Shown here in pieces: positions 27,537 through 37,878 of a DNA stretch of 64,000 nucleotides (its first letter is position 1; the number at the start of each line of letters is the position of its first letter). The notes beneath the pieces are model-generated. The model was not told where the DNA came from. It ran no database searches and saw nothing but the letters and a program-made list of their open reading frames with translations. A program made the translations under genes and the position numbers. The DNA is from Cedecea neteri NBRC 105707 = ATCC 33855 (GTDB lineage: Bacteria; Pseudomonadota; Gammaproteobacteria; Enterobacterales; Enterobacteriaceae), in assembly GCF_001571265.1 (NCBI RefSeq), contig NZ_BCTL01000016.1:81493-145492 (forward strand), given 5' to 3'.

Positions 27537-29126
27537 TCAGGCGAGCGCCAGCAGCTGACGCGTGTAGTCGCTTTGTGGGGCGCTAAATATCTGCCTGCAG
27601 TCTCCCTGTTCGACAACTTCTCCCTGACGCAGTACCACCATCTGATGGCAAAGCGCTTTCACCACCTGCAAATCATGGCTGATGAAGATATAAGCCAGGC
27701 GGTGTTTTTCCTGCAAAGATTTTAGCAGCGTCAGAATTTGGGCCTGAACTGACCGGTCGAGCGAAGAGGTGGGTTCATCCAGGACGATAAGCTGCGGCTG
27801 TAAAATCAACGCTCTGGCAATAGCGATGCGCTGACGCTGGCCGCCGGAAAACTCAGCCGGGTAGCGGTGCAACATGTCTGCCTGCAGCCCGACCTCTTCC
27901 AGCGCCTGAATCACTTTGGTCTGACGTTCTGCGGCGTTTAACGCCGGATGATGTACCCGCAGGCCTTCCTCTACAATTTGCAGCACATCCAGGCGTGGAT
28001 TCAGTGCCGAATTAGGATCCTGGAACACGACCTGCACCCGACGGCGCAGCGGCAGCAGCTGTTTGCGGTTGAGCTGGTGGAGCGGCTGACCGTCGAACCA
28101 GACTGCGCCGGTAGAATGAATTAATCGCAGTAGCGCCAGGCCGGTGGTGCTTTTGCCCGATCCTGACTCTCCAACCAGCCCCAGGCTCTCTCCAGGGCGC
28201 AGCTCAAAACTGAGATTTTTCAGCCCGTAGTGATGGCCCACCGTTCTTTTCAGCAGGCCCCGGCGAATGGGAAACGCGACCTGCAGATCCTCAACTTTGA
28301 GCAGGGGGTTAACGCCCGCAGCAAGGGGGACGGGGTCGCCTGACGGTTCTGCATTCAACAGCTGTTGGGTATAAGGATGCCGGGGATGAGTGAACAGATC
28401 GGTGGTGGGTTGTTGCTCCACGCATTTGCCGTGACGCATAACCGCCACATTGTCCGCCAGCTTTTTCACGATACTCAGGTTGTGGGTGATAAACAGCAGG
28501 CCCATGTTCAGCTCCTGCTTCAACTCTTGCAGCAACTGCAGGATTTGCGCCTGGACCGAAACATCCAGCGCGGTTGTCGGCTCATCGGCAATCAGCAATT
28601 CAGGGCGGGTTAGCAGCGCCATCGCAATCATAACGCGCTGGCGTTCGCCACCGGACAGCAGGTGAGGGTAGTCCTGAAGCCGGGTCGCGGGGTTGCGGAT
28701 CCCCACGCGATCGAGGCAGGTAAGGATCTCCGCACGGGCAGCTTCAGGCCGCATTCCCCGGTGCAGAGAGAGCACCTCATACAGTTGCTTTTCGAGGGTG
28801 TGCAAGGGATTGAGCGACACCATCGGTTCCTGAAAGATCATTGCGATTTTGTTGCCGCGCACGCCACGCAGCGCCTTTTCCGGGGCGTTTAACAGGTCGT
28901 TGCCGTGAAACAAAATTTCCCCGGAGGGATAAACCACAGGCGGAGACGGCAGCAGGCGCAGCACGGAAAGCGCCGTCACGCTTTTGCCTGAGCCAGACTC
29001 GCCGACCAGCGCGAGCGTTTCACCCGCTTCCACCTGAAGCGATACCGAGTCCACCACCTGGCGCAGCGTTTTACCTTGCTGAAAAGCAATAGAAAGATCG
29101 TTGATAGCGAGTAGCGGAGTCGTCAT
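27537..29126 (-). CDS. yejF: YejF, ATPase of the YejABEF peptide importer
   Basis: 529 residues with two complete ABC domains in one chain: Walker A GESGSGKS (about 40-47) and GESGSGKST (about 315-323), signatures LSGGERQR and FSGGQRQR, Walker B LLIADEPT and LIVLDEPT. It powers uptake of peptides and, in E. coli, the translation inhibitor microcin C. It lies 2 bp after yejE; last gene of the operon. Confidence 0.96.
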   Translation of the reverse strand: MTTPLLAINDLSIAFQQGKTLRQVVDSVSLQVEAGETLALVGESGSGKSVTALSVLRLLPSPPVVYPSGEILFHGNDLLNAPEKALRGVRGNKIAMIFQEPMVSLNPLHTLEKQLYEVLSLHRGMRPEAARAEILTCLDRVGIRNPATRLQDYPHLLSGGERQRVMIAMALLTRPELLIADEPTTALDVSVQAQILQLLQELKQELNMGLLFITHNLSIVKKLADNVAVMRHGKCVEQQPTTDLFTHPRHPYTQQLLNAEPSGDPVPLAAGVNPLLKVEDLQVAFPIRRGLLKRTVGHHYGLKNLSFELRPGESLGLVGESGSGKSTTGLALLRLIHSTGAVWFDGQPLHQLNRKQLLPLRRRVQVVFQDPNSALNPRLDVLQIVEEGLRVHHPALNAAERQTKVIQALEEVGLQADMLHRYPAEFSGGQRQRIAIARALILQPQLIVLDEPTSSLDRSVQAQILTLLKSLQEKHRLAYIFISHDLQVVKALCHQMVVLRQGEVVEQGDCRQIFSAPQSDYTRQLLALA

Positions 29127-29128
29127 AG

Positions 29129-30154
29129 TCAGCGCGCCTTAGCCGGATCAAAGGCGTCACGAACCGCTTCGCCAATAAAAATTAACAGGGAGAGCAAAAT
29201 GGCCAGAGATAAGAAGGCGGAGATACCCAGCCACGGCGCCTGAAGGTTGTTTTTGCCCTGTAGCACTAGCTCCCCCAGCGACGGCGACCCCAGCGGCAGG
29301 CCAAAGCCGAGGAAATCCAGTGAGGTCAGGGTCGTTATCGATGCGCACAGAATAAAGGGCAGGAAGGTCAGGGTGGCCACCATGGCGTTAGGCAGCATAT
29401 GGCGGGTCATGATTGACCAGTCGCCGACGCCCATCGCCCGCGCCGCGCGAATATAGTCGAAGTTGCGGGTGCGCAAAAACTCTGCCCGCACAACGCCCAC
29501 CAGCCCCATCCAGCCAAATAAAACGGTAATGCCCAGCAGCCACCAAAAATTGGGCTGCACCACGCTGGAGAGCATGATTATCAAAAACAGCGTCGGCATG
29601 CCGGACCAGACTTCAATCAGCCTCTGCCCCCACAGGTCGATGCGTCCGCCGTAATAGCCCTGTACCGCCCCGGCCAGAACACCAATAATGCTGGAGAAAA
29701 AGGTCAGCAGCAGGCCGAAGAGCACGGAAATACGCGTCCCGTAGAGGATCCTCGCCAGCACATCGCTGCCGTTGGCGTCGGTGCCAAGCCAGTTTTGTGC
29801 GCTGGGCGGCGAAGGAAAAGGCACGTTGCTGGCGTAGTTGATGGTGTTGCTGCTAAAGCGGATCGGCGCCCAGAGGATCCAGCCTTTTTCATTCAGGCGT
29901 TCCGTTAGCCACGGATCCTGGTAGTCCGCGGGAGTCGAGAGTGGGCCGCCAAAATCACTTTCGCTGTAGTTTTTCAGCGCCGGGAACCAGAGCTTGCCTT
30001 CGTAGCTCACCACCAGTGGGCGCTCGTTGGCGACCAGCTCTGCCCCCATGCTCAGGACAAAAATCAGCGCAAAGATCCACAGCGACCAGTAGCCGCGACG
30101 GTTCTGGCGAAAACGCGCCCAGCGCGCCTGGTTTACCGGACTTAATCGGCTCAT
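29129..30154 (-). CDS. yejE: YejE, permease of the peptide importer
   Basis: 341 residues, six membrane segments with the binding-protein-dependent permease motif (EAA loop near [17 protein letters not shown]). The N-terminal region carries a long periplasmic insert (about 45-130), usual for YejE. The start overlaps the yejB stop by 4 bp. Confidence 0.96.
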   Translation of the reverse strand: MSRLSPVNQARWARFRQNRRGYWSLWIFALIFVLSMGAELVANERPLVVSYEGKLWFPALKNYSESDFGGPLSTPADYQDPWLTERLNEKGWILWAPIRFSSNTINYASNVPFPSPPSAQNWLGTDANGSDVLARILYGTRISVLFGLLLTFFSSIIGVLAGAVQGYYGGRIDLWGQRLIEVWSGMPTLFLIIMLSSVVQPNFWWLLGITVLFGWMGLVGVVRAEFLRTRNFDYIRAARAMGVGDWSIMTRHMLPNAMVATLTFLPFILCASITTLTSLDFLGFGLPLGSPSLGELVLQGKNNLQAPWLGISAFLSLAILLSLLIFIGEAVRDAFDPAKAR

Positions 30155-31248
30155 CCTCGTCCCTCAAAATCAATACGGGGATCGACCAGCGTGTAGGTGA
30201 CATCGCTGATGATGTTGGTCAGCAGGCCAATCAAACTAAAAATATAAAGGGTGCCGAAAATCACCGGGTAGTCGCGCGAAATAGTGGCTTCATAGCCCAG
30301 CAGGCCCAGCCCGTTAAGCGAGAACATCACCTCAATCAGCAGCGAGCCAGTGAAGAACATGCTGATAAACGTCGCCGGGAAACCGGCAATCACCAGCAGC
30401 ATCGCGTTACGAAAGACGTGGCGATAAAGAATTTTTTTCTCATCCAGGCCTTTGGCTCGCGCCGTCACCACATACTGCTTGCGAATCTCATCGAGAAAGG
30501 AGTTTTTCGTCAGCATGGTTAACGTGGCAAAGCCGCCGATGACCGTCGCCAGCACCGGCAGCGTGATATGCCACAGGTAGTCGGTAATTTTGCTGTACCA
30601 GGGTAGGGCGTCAAAATTGGCTGACGTTAGTCCCCGTAGCGGGAACCAGTCGAGATAAGTCCCGCCGGCAAACAGTACAATCAGCAGGATGGCAAACAAA
30701 AATGCCGGAATGGCGTAGCCAATAATAATGAAAATGCTGCTCCAGATATCAAAGCTACTGCCGTTGCTCACCGCCTTACGGATCCCCAACGGAATCGACA
30801 CCATATAGATAATCAGCGTGCTCCACAGCCCGATGGAAATGGAGACGGGGAGACTGTCTTTGATCAGCTTAATCACCGAGGAGCTACGGAACAGGCTATT
30901 GCCGAAGTCGAAACGTAAATAGTCGCCGAGCATAGTGAAATAACGTTCGTGCAGCGGTTTGTCGAACCCGTAGCGGTGCACAATATCGGCTATGACTTCC
31001 GGGTCAAGGCCTCGCCCCCCGCGATACTGGCTGCTGGTAGCGTCACCCACGCCCGTTCGGGCATGACCGCTGCCCATGGCGTTGTTGCTCACGCCGGGCA
31101 TGCCGGTTGTGTGGCCCATTTGTATTGCGGCAATGGCCTGATCCACCGGCCCACCGGGGGCAATCTGCACGATGAAAAAGTTAATAGTGATTATCGCCCA
31201 CAGCGTGGGAATGATAAGCAGCAAACGCCGCAGGATATAGGCGCCCAC
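30151..31248 (-). CDS. yejB: YejB, permease of the peptide importer
   Basis: 365 residues, six membrane segments, GTG start at 31248 with AGGGGGA 6 nt upstream. The EAA-type loop is [23 protein letters not shown]. It pairs with YejE to form the membrane channel. It lies one base after the yejA stop. Confidence 0.95.
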   Translation of the reverse strand: MGAYILRRLLLIIPTLWAIITINFFIVQIAPGGPVDQAIAAIQMGHTTGMPGVSNNAMGSGHARTGVGDATSSQYRGGRGLDPEVIADIVHRYGFDKPLHERYFTMLGDYLRFDFGNSLFRSSSVIKLIKDSLPVSISIGLWSTLIIYMVSIPLGIRKAVSNGSSFDIWSSIFIIIGYAIPAFLFAILLIVLFAGGTYLDWFPLRGLTSANFDALPWYSKITDYLWHITLPVLATVIGGFATLTMLTKNSFLDEIRKQYVVTARAKGLDEKKILYRHVFRNAMLLVIAGFPATFISMFFTGSLLIEVMFSLNGLGLLGYEATISRDYPVIFGTLYIFSLIGLLTNIISDVTYTLVDPRIDFEGRG

Positions 31249-31249
31249 G

Positions 31250-33073
31250 TTAGTCCCCCTGACGCCGGTCGGCGGGCAGCTTCGCCGCTTTGTTTACGTC
31301 ATACCACCAGTTATCAAAACCCGTGCTGTAGAGCGGGTGAATGGCGGGGCGGGAGAACTTATTCCACCAGGCCAGGCGGTCGGCCGACATATACCACATT
31401 GGCAGCATATAGTTGTTCCAGGTCAGCACGCGGTCAAGGGCACGGCCCAGCGGCAGCAGTTTTTTCTTGTCGCCCTGGTTGGCGATAATCATCTCAATAA
31501 GCTTGTCGACCACCGGGCTTTGCACCCCTGGCGCGTTATAGCTGGAATTGATGTACTCCGATGCCCAAATAATTTGCAAACTCGGGCTTGGGTAAGGCAT
31601 GGCGCTGTATAAACTTGGCATCATGTCGTAATCACGGCTGCGCAGGCGGCTTGAAAGCTGCGAGTTATCAACCTGGCGGATATTCATGATGATGCCCAGG
31701 CGCTGCAAATTGCGCTGGAACGGGAGGATCCATTGCGTGTTGCCGGTCGTGCCGGTCAGCAGTTCGAACACAAACGGCTGGCCGGTGCTGACGTTTACCA
31801 GCTTCTGGTCTTTTAATTCCCAACCCGCTTCTTTGAGCAGGCTGAGCGCCTTGAGCAGGTTCTCCCGGTCAAACCCGCGTCCGTCGGATTTAGGCGGGTT
31901 ATAAATAGAAGTGAAAACCTCCGACGGGAGATCTTTTTTCATCGGCGCCAGCAGCATCAGTTCGTCGGCATCCGGGTAGCCGCGAGCAGCGTATTCTGTA
32001 TTCTGAAAATAGCTGTTGGCCCGGCTGTAAGCGCCATAAAACAGCGCCTTGTTCATCCACTCAAAATCAAAGGCCAGGCCGATGGCTTCCCTTACCCGGC
32101 GGTCGCTGAAAATGGGGCGCTGGATGTTGAACGCCAGCCAGCGGGTGTCCTGGGCGGATTCGTTTTTTTGCTCATCCTTGACGATGTAATGGTTGCTGAA
32201 GTTTTTCCCGATGTAGCGCGTGGCCCAGTTTTTGGCTGAGACTTCAGTGCGATAATCAAATGCCCCGGCCTTGAACGCCTCAAAAGCCACGTCATCATCG
32301 AGATAATAGTCGTAGCGGATGGTATTAAAGTTCCAGCGCCCGCGGTTTACGGGCAGATTTGCTGCCCAATAGTCACGGACTCGAGAATAGATGATGTATT
32401 GCCCCATTTTCCAGTCGGTGATTTTGTAAGGCCCGCTGGAAAGCGGCGGGGAAGAGAGCGGGTCGCTCAGCTTGTGGTCTTTCCAGAACTTTTCCGGGAA
32501 CACCGGGAGCGAAAACAGGCCCAGCATTCGGTCTTTACTCGGCGTGGCAAGCTCAATACGCACGGTGAGCGGCGCAATGGCGCGTACCGTCGCTCCCTTG
32601 TAAATCAGACGGAATTGCGGCACGCCTTCCGTCATGAATTTATTGAAGGTGAAGGCGACGTCTTCGGCGGTAATCGGGCTGCCGTCCTGAAAGCGCGCGC
32701 GCGGGTTAATGGACACTTCGGCCCAGGCAAAGTTGGACGGGTAGCGGGCCATCTCGGCAATCAAAGGATAATAGCTGCCGGGTTCGTCATCGGAAGTGGT
32801 GAACAGCGTGTCGTACAGCGTGTCAGTGCGAACGCCCGGATTCCCCCGCATGGCATAACGGTTGAAATTATCAAAAGTGCCAATGGCCGAGAGCGTGATA
32901 TTGCCGCCCTTGGGGGCGGCGGGATTGACGTAATCAAACTGCGTGAAGTTGACGGCGTACTTAGGATCGCCCAGTACGGCAAAGGAGTAGCTTTCGTTTA
33001 TCTCTGCGGCGCGTAGCGTGAGGGAAAGGGTGCTCAGGCAAAGCAGCATCAGTGCACGTACAGCTTTTGTCAT
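31250..33073 (-). CDS. yejA: YejA, periplasmic peptide-binding protein
   Basis: A family-5 extracellular solute-binding protein (OppA/NikA type) with an N-terminal signal peptide ([23 protein letters not shown]). I place the start at 33073: the AAGGA ribosome site is 6 nt from this ATG but directly touches the earlier ATG at 33079. Mature features include [19 protein letters not shown] and [17 protein letters not shown]. First gene of yejABEF; pdeN lies upstream on the same strand. Confidence 0.94.
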   Translation of the reverse strand: MTKAVRALMLLCLSTLSLTLRAAEINESYSFAVLGDPKYAVNFTQFDYVNPAAPKGGNITLSAIGTFDNFNRYAMRGNPGVRTDTLYDTLFTTSDDEPGSYYPLIAEMARYPSNFAWAEVSINPRARFQDGSPITAEDVAFTFNKFMTEGVPQFRLIYKGATVRAIAPLTVRIELATPSKDRMLGLFSLPVFPEKFWKDHKLSDPLSSPPLSSGPYKITDWKMGQYIIYSRVRDYWAANLPVNRGRWNFNTIRYDYYLDDDVAFEAFKAGAFDYRTEVSAKNWATRYIGKNFSNHYIVKDEQKNESAQDTRWLAFNIQRPIFSDRRVREAIGLAFDFEWMNKALFYGAYSRANSYFQNTEYAARGYPDADELMLLAPMKKDLPSEVFTSIYNPPKSDGRGFDRENLLKALSLLKEAGWELKDQKLVNVSTGQPFVFELLTGTTGNTQWILPFQRNLQRLGIIMNIRQVDNSQLSSRLRSRDYDMMPSLYSAMPYPSPSLQIIWASEYINSSYNAPGVQSPVVDKLIEMIIANQGDKKKLLPLGRALDRVLTWNNYMLPMWYMSADRLAWWNKFSRPAIHPLYSTGFDNWWYDVNKAAKLPADRRQGD

Positions 33074-33181
33074 CTTCATTCCTTGCCCGGTGGATGGGAA
33101 AGCGCAGGCGACACGCGGCTGCGCCCGGTAAGCCCATGATGGTTAATCATAAGTTAGCCGGTGAAGAATGCGCAATGCCTG

Positions 33182-34762
33182 TCAGTCTTTCAATTCGTCA
33201 TAAAGCGTGTGGGAGGGGTTCCAGCTAACGAGCTGGCTCAGGGTAAGCGGGCGGCTGAAGTAATAGCCCTGCAGGAAATTACAGCCGCGTTCGATAAGCC
33301 ATTTCGCCTGCTCCGGCGTTTCAACCCCTTCTGCTACCGTGTTCATGTTCAGGCGTTGGGCAAGCGTCAGCACGGCGTCCAGCACCGGCGCGGTCACCGT
33401 TTCCATGCCGATAGAGTTGACGAAGCCACGGTCGATTTTCAGGTAATCCAGCGTAAAACGCTCCAGGTAAATCAGCGCGCTGTGGCCGGTGCCGAAGTCA
33501 TCAACTGCGATTTCAAACCCCTGTTCGTGCAGCCACGCGAAAATGCCCATCGCCTCTTTTTCTTTCAGCATGTCTCGTTCGGTTATCTCAAACACTAACT
33601 GGAAATGGTGTGGCGGCAGTGAAGCGGCGAAGGTCTGAATATCTTGCTTAAACGTCGGGGAGTGAAGATGGCTTGGGGCCAGATTCACCCCCAGCTTGGC
33701 CCCGGCGGGCAGAACTTTTTGCAGCGTGGGTGCATCCTGGGCAATCAATTCAAACAAATGGCGCGTGAGTGGCACAATCAACTGCTGAGCTTCGGCAAAG
33801 CCAATAAACGCATCCGGGGGGATCATGCCCGCCGTTGGGTGCTCCCAGCGCATCAGCACCTCTATACCACGCATCTGCAGAGCCTGTGAGTCGACCACGG
33901 GCTGGTAAACAACAAAAAATTGCCCCCGCTTGATGCCGGTAAGAATTTCTTTTCCGGCACGTACTTTCACCGAGAGAAAGTAACCGCACAGCGCGGCGCT
34001 CAGCAGACCGGATAATAACCCAGCCAGAATGGCCAGTTGAATGTCCTCAAGCGGCCACGGAGTGCCATAAATGTAGAGTTTAATTGGGTAACCGCTAAGG
34101 ACAGAAATTCTGGTGGGCGAGGGGGGAAGTTCATCGATATTTATCACGTCCGGTGAATAGGAGGTGAGCGCTTTGTTACCCACCACCAGCGCCATAGAAC
34201 TGATGTCTTGCTGGCGGGAGGTGAAAACCAGATAAGGCGTGAGATTGACGTTTAGCGTGGTGAAAACGCCACGTCCCGAAGCCAGCGGGTTGAGAAACCA
34301 GGCGGCAATTACCGGCTTGCCCGGCATCATCGGCGTGCCGTTCATAATAGCCAGATCGACGGCTTTATTGATGTTCAGTTCGGGCTCCAGCGCATCCATC
34401 GACATTTCCATGCTGCCGGTGGCGGAAGAGCAGTAGGCGATGCCGTTACGCACCAGCAAAAAGGCTCGTACGTTGGGATTAAAAGCCGCGCGGGAAGTGA
34501 GCTCGCCGCTGACTCTCTCACATTCATTCATGGTTAAAGGCTGAATACCGTCGGCGGTGGCGTGAAGATCTTTAAAGAAGGTATCAAGGTAGTTGCTGAT
34601 GTCGCGAGAGAGGAGATTATAGGCGGACTCACGCTTTGAGTGGAGCGCCAGGCTGGTTATCCCGCCGATGAATAATGCGGCAAATAAGCCCATCAGAAGG
34701 CTAAACGCGACTATCTGTTTTGGGGTGCTGAAGTAGCGCGAAAAAATATTCTTATAAGACAT
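33182..34762 (-). CDS. pdeN: PdeN (Rtn), membrane-bound c-di-GMP phosphodiesterase
   Basis: 526 residues. An N-terminal membrane segment (about 17-40), a periplasmic CSS-motif domain with the diagnostic Cys-Ser-Ser (AYCSSATG, about 109), a second segment (about 240-262) and a cytoplasmic EAL domain. The catalytic set is present: EVLMRW in place of EAL-R, NLAPSHLH, EITERDM, the DDFGTGHSA loop, KIDRGF and EGVETPEQ. Such enzymes hydrolyse c-di-GMP and are controlled by the redox state of the periplasmic Cys pair and by DsbA/B. Its neighbour yejA is as in E. coli. Confidence 0.92.
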   Translation of the reverse strand: MSYKNIFSRYFSTPKQIVAFSLLMGLFAALFIGGITSLALHSKRESAYNLLSRDISNYLDTFFKDLHATADGIQPLTMNECERVSGELTSRAAFNPNVRAFLLVRNGIAYCSSATGSMEMSMDALEPELNINKAVDLAIMNGTPMMPGKPVIAAWFLNPLASGRGVFTTLNVNLTPYLVFTSRQQDISSMALVVGNKALTSYSPDVINIDELPPSPTRISVLSGYPIKLYIYGTPWPLEDIQLAILAGLLSGLLSAALCGYFLSVKVRAGKEILTGIKRGQFFVVYQPVVDSQALQMRGIEVLMRWEHPTAGMIPPDAFIGFAEAQQLIVPLTRHLFELIAQDAPTLQKVLPAGAKLGVNLAPSHLHSPTFKQDIQTFAASLPPHHFQLVFEITERDMLKEKEAMGIFAWLHEQGFEIAVDDFGTGHSALIYLERFTLDYLKIDRGFVNSIGMETVTAPVLDAVLTLAQRLNMNTVAEGVETPEQAKWLIERGCNFLQGYYFSRPLTLSQLVSWNPSHTLYDELKD

Positions 34763-34920
34763 GGATGTATGAGTCCCGCAGGGGCAAGCGAATCATCGTT
34801 TGTTTTATGCTTTTTTCTGACTATAACCCATAACCAGGAAATTGTTTAATTTGTTTCATAGGGTAACTATTCGATGTTTCGTTTTTCAGAGGAAAGAGTA
34901 ACCAGCTGAATTACAGGCAT

Positions 34921-34948
34921 AAAAAAACGCTGCGTTGGCAGCGTTTTT
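34921..34948 (-). terminator. mepS terminator
   Basis: AAAAACGCTGC-GTTG-GCAGCGTTTTT, perfect 11-bp stem 64 bp past the mepS stop; the A-run at 34921 reads as a T-run on the minus strand. Confidence 0.88.
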
Positions 34949-35012
34949 AACGTTGGTACTTTGCTGAGTAGCCAAGGGAATAACTCTCAACAAAACATAT
35001 CTTGCGGCGGCG

Positions 35013-35579
35013 TTAGCTGCGGCTTAGCACTCTGCGTGCTTCGTTGTAACGCTTCTTCCAGTAAGGTTCATCCATGCTGGAAATCACCACCCCGCTGCTG
35101 GTGGAAGCATGTACAAATTGGTTATTCCCAATGTAGATGCCCACATGGCGCCCGGTTGAACCGGCACGGAACAGCACTAAATCGCCGGTGCGTAATTTAT
35201 TACGCGAAACAGATTTACCGGACTCCTGCTGCTCAGACGTTGAACGAGGCAGGGTCAAACCAAACTGCTCCTGGAACGTGCGTTGCACGAAGGCAGAACA
35301 ATCGATACCTGCTCTGCTGCTGCCGCCAAGACGGTAGCGTACCCCTTTCCAGCTCGCGTACTGATCCATAATGCGCGACTTCACGTCAACATTACGAACC
35401 ATCTCTTCGAATTCATCCTGAGAGGCTTGCAGTAAAAAACTATCTTTTTCACCGACTGCATGCGTCTCAGAATGCATATTTGCTGTGTTAGTCGAACTAC
35501 AGGCGGAAAGCATAACTGCTACCGCAATCGCGGGGATTGCCCGCAAGATGTATCTCAAAATAGGCTGAGATTTGACCAT
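35013..35579 (-). CDS. mepS: MepS (Spr), murein DD-endopeptidase lipoprotein
   Basis: 188 residues with an NlpC/P60 cysteine peptidase domain. The lipobox LSAC puts the lipidated Cys at 27; the catalytic triad is Cys94 (GIDCSAF), His145 (GRHVGIY) and His157 (QFVHAS), equal to mature Cys68, His119 and His131 of E. coli. It cleaves D-Ala-mDAP crosslinks to let the peptidoglycan mesh grow and is itself degraded by Prc with NlpI. Confidence 0.97.
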   Translation of the reverse strand: MVKSQPILRYILRAIPAIAVAVMLSACSSTNTANMHSETHAVGEKDSFLLQASQDEFEEMVRNVDVKSRIMDQYASWKGVRYRLGGSSRAGIDCSAFVQRTFQEQFGLTLPRSTSEQQESGKSVSRNKLRTGDLVLFRAGSTGRHVGIYIGNNQFVHASTSSGVVISSMDEPYWKKRYNEARRVLSRS

Positions 35580-35999
35580 TTTGTTTGTTTTCCCTTGATG
35601 TCCTTAACGAATAATTCGTTATACAAAAATACCAACGTGACGAGACTAATTACCTAAAAGCCACGAGACAATTATTCATGCACAAAAATGTGGAACATCG
35701 CACACTTTTATTCACAGCACAAATAGATCAGCCGCAGAGCAAACTTTCCCGAGACTACCCGATAAAACCGGGCTATGCGAGCGTTTTTATTCTTATTTTT
35801 ATAAGAAATTGTGATGATTCGTCGCGAAAGGTTATTTCGAACAAATGATCGGCGATGCCGCTGGTTTTATCGCCAGGTCATTCAAATTGAAGTGGATTTT
35901 GTGTGAGTAAATATTCATCTGGTTGTCATAATGATGAAAAAACAAGCAAGAGCCTCTGCTGGCTCCCGCCTGTTGACTATCTTTATCACTTATTCATCG
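35580..35999. promoter_or_regulatory. mepS upstream region and lpxT terminator
   Basis: 420 bp without a gene. On the minus strand, GAGCC-AGCAGA-GGCTC followed by a T-rich tract (35938-35968) is a plausible lpxT terminator. TTCTTAT-TTTT-ATAAGAA (35790-35807) is a 7-bp dyad in the mepS upstream region. The rest is AT-rich leader and promoter sequence in which I see no certain hexamers or ORF. Confidence 0.5.
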
Positions 36000-36704
36000 T
36001 TAGCGAGGGATTTTATATTTTCCTGGTACTGTGTGATTCAGTACAGAAATTAACCGATCGCTAATTGGGGTTAATAGTACCCAGGGCAGGCCAACCAGGG
36101 CAATAGAGACTGACCCGACATAGACATCGGTAAACCAGTGCGCGCCGATCATGATTCTTGGCGAAGAGAAGATAAAGAAGATCGCGACGGCAATAAGAAA
36201 CGCGCGTAGGCCGAAATAACGCAGCATAAAACCGGTGAAGATGAGCAGCATCAGGCCGTGATCGCCTGGGAAGCTGTCGCTAGAGGCATCTTTCGTCGGG
36301 AAGTGCAGCAGTTCGCTGACGCGATGAATGTCGGGGAAGAACAGCGTCGGGCTGGCGTGTGCCACCGGAATAAGGTGGCCGAGTTGATTAATCACCACGG
36401 CGCACAGCAGCATCACCACGCCCATCAGTACCAGATGGCGGCGACCTGCGCCGTCTTCATGCAGCCAGAACCACGAGAACAACGCGCCCATTGCCAGCAG
36501 CGAAATACCGTCGAAGGCCCGGTTATTGGTGATGGCAATCAGCGTTAAAAAGGTATGGCTCTTGACCAGTTCATTATTAAAGAAATGGAACAGCGAGGCA
36601 TCAATATTGAACCAAAATCCATGGTTCTCGGGCAGGTACCAGCTAAAGAACAGGGCAAAGCCCAGAGCGTTCAGCAGCAGGATGAGAGGGAGGCGATTAA
36701 TCAT
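36000..36704 (-). CDS. lpxT: LpxT, lipid A 1-diphosphate synthase
   Basis: 234 residues from the ATG at 36704 (MINRLPLILLLNALGF); five to six membrane segments and the PAP2 phosphatase signature (SFPGDHGLMLLIF and GAHWFTDVYVGS). It transfers a phosphate from undecaprenyl diphosphate to lipid A at the periplasmic face. The upstream extension MRFRSCI lacks support. It stands between mepS and yeiR as in E. coli. Confidence 0.94.
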   Translation of the reverse strand: MINRLPLILLLNALGFALFFSWYLPENHGFWFNIDASLFHFFNNELVKSHTFLTLIAITNNRAFDGISLLAMGALFSWFWLHEDGAGRRHLVLMGVVMLLCAVVINQLGHLIPVAHASPTLFFPDIHRVSELLHFPTKDASSDSFPGDHGLMLLIFTGFMLRYFGLRAFLIAVAIFFIFSSPRIMIGAHWFTDVYVGSVSIALVGLPWVLLTPISDRLISVLNHTVPGKYKIPR

Positions 36705-36749
36705 GATACAGCTTCTAAATCTCATTACGGGGGCGGAAAGGTAGACGTG

Positions 36750-37727
36750 TCAACTTAAACGTAAGCTCAACAGGCTGGATTGCAGGGCGTTCCAGTCGGG
36801 CTGAGCCGGGTGTATCAATTCGATGCGGCTATCCAGCGGCGGCGCGGATTGCGTTTCAATATGCAGGTCGTTGCCCTGGCGATTGATACGCACCAGGCCT
36901 TCGGGAATACGCAGCACGCCTTTAACTCGTTCGACCGGGGCAAGACGCGCCCACTCCAGCAGGCCAATGGTGTCGAAAACGGTTTCTTCATCGAAAATCC
37001 AGCCACAGGCGTAATAACCCTGCCCGCTGTTCACGCTCCGACGCCAGCGCTGGTGCCCCGGAAGGCTCAGTGCGGCAAGGCCATGAGGGACCGATTGGGC
37101 ATGCTGGTGCTCAGGGCTGTGTGGCAGCTCACGCTGATTCAGTCTTGGTCTGTCGAGAAGCGCAATGTCGACGGCCCCTTTTTCCGCATGCACCCGTTCG
37201 CGGTTATCGCCATTATGTTGATACCAGCGCTCCAAAGCCGTTTGGCTTTCCGCCGTGGCGCGATCTTGTTTATTTGCCACAATGACGTCCGCCGCAGCAA
37301 GCTGGTCGCGGAAGTTGTCATTATTCAGGGCTTTTTCGTCCAGAAGCTGGCGGGCGTCCAGCAGGCAAAGTGTGGCCCGCAGATCAATCCACGGCTGATA
37401 TACGTCGGCTGTGAGCATATCCAGGATTTGTTTCGGGTGGCCGAGGCCGGTAGGTTCAATCAGCAAGCGGTCGGGCTTGCCCTGGCGCAGCAGCGTATTG
37501 AGGCCAACCTGCATCGGCAGGCCGTTAACGCAGCACATACAGCCGCCAGGGATCTCCTTCAGCAGCGCGCCGCTGTCTGCCAGCAGTGCGCCATCAATGC
37601 CCACTTCGCCAAATTCATTGACCAACACCGCCCACTTTTCATCAGCGGGCTTATTGGCCAGTAAATGCAAAATAGTGGTGGTTTTACCGCTGCCCAGAAA
37701 GCCGGTAATTAAATTCGTTTTTGTCAC
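36750..37727 (-). CDS. yeiR: YeiR, zinc-responsive COG0523 GTPase
   Basis: 325 residues from a GTG at 37727 (then TKTNLITGFLGSGKTT), with GGAG 5 nt upstream; this matches the E. coli start, whereas an upstream ATG at 37766 would add an unconserved leader. Walker A is GFLGSGKTT (9-17); the family metal site is CMCC (63-66). His-rich segment near HSPEHQHAQ. Members are metallochaperone-type GTPases; E. coli YeiR binds Zn and aids growth under metal chelation. Confidence 0.93.
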   Translation of the reverse strand: MTKTNLITGFLGSGKTTTILHLLANKPADEKWAVLVNEFGEVGIDGALLADSGALLKEIPGGCMCCVNGLPMQVGLNTLLRQGKPDRLLIEPTGLGHPKQILDMLTADVYQPWIDLRATLCLLDARQLLDEKALNNDNFRDQLAAADVIVANKQDRATAESQTALERWYQHNGDNRERVHAEKGAVDIALLDRPRLNQRELPHSPEHQHAQSVPHGLAALSLPGHQRWRRSVNSGQGYYACGWIFDEETVFDTIGLLEWARLAPVERVKGVLRIPEGLVRINRQGNDLHIETQSAPPLDSRIELIHPAQPDWNALQSSLLSLRLS

Positions 37728-37878
37728 GGTGACTCCGGGGGGTTTACTGCCTGTAAACCACGTCAATCTATCAGTGATTATTCATTATTTACGCTGACTA
37801 TCCTGACGACAACCCGGTGAAAAGAGAAGCCTTAACGCGGCTTACCGCACGGTAAGACCACGTTAAGCGCATTGATTG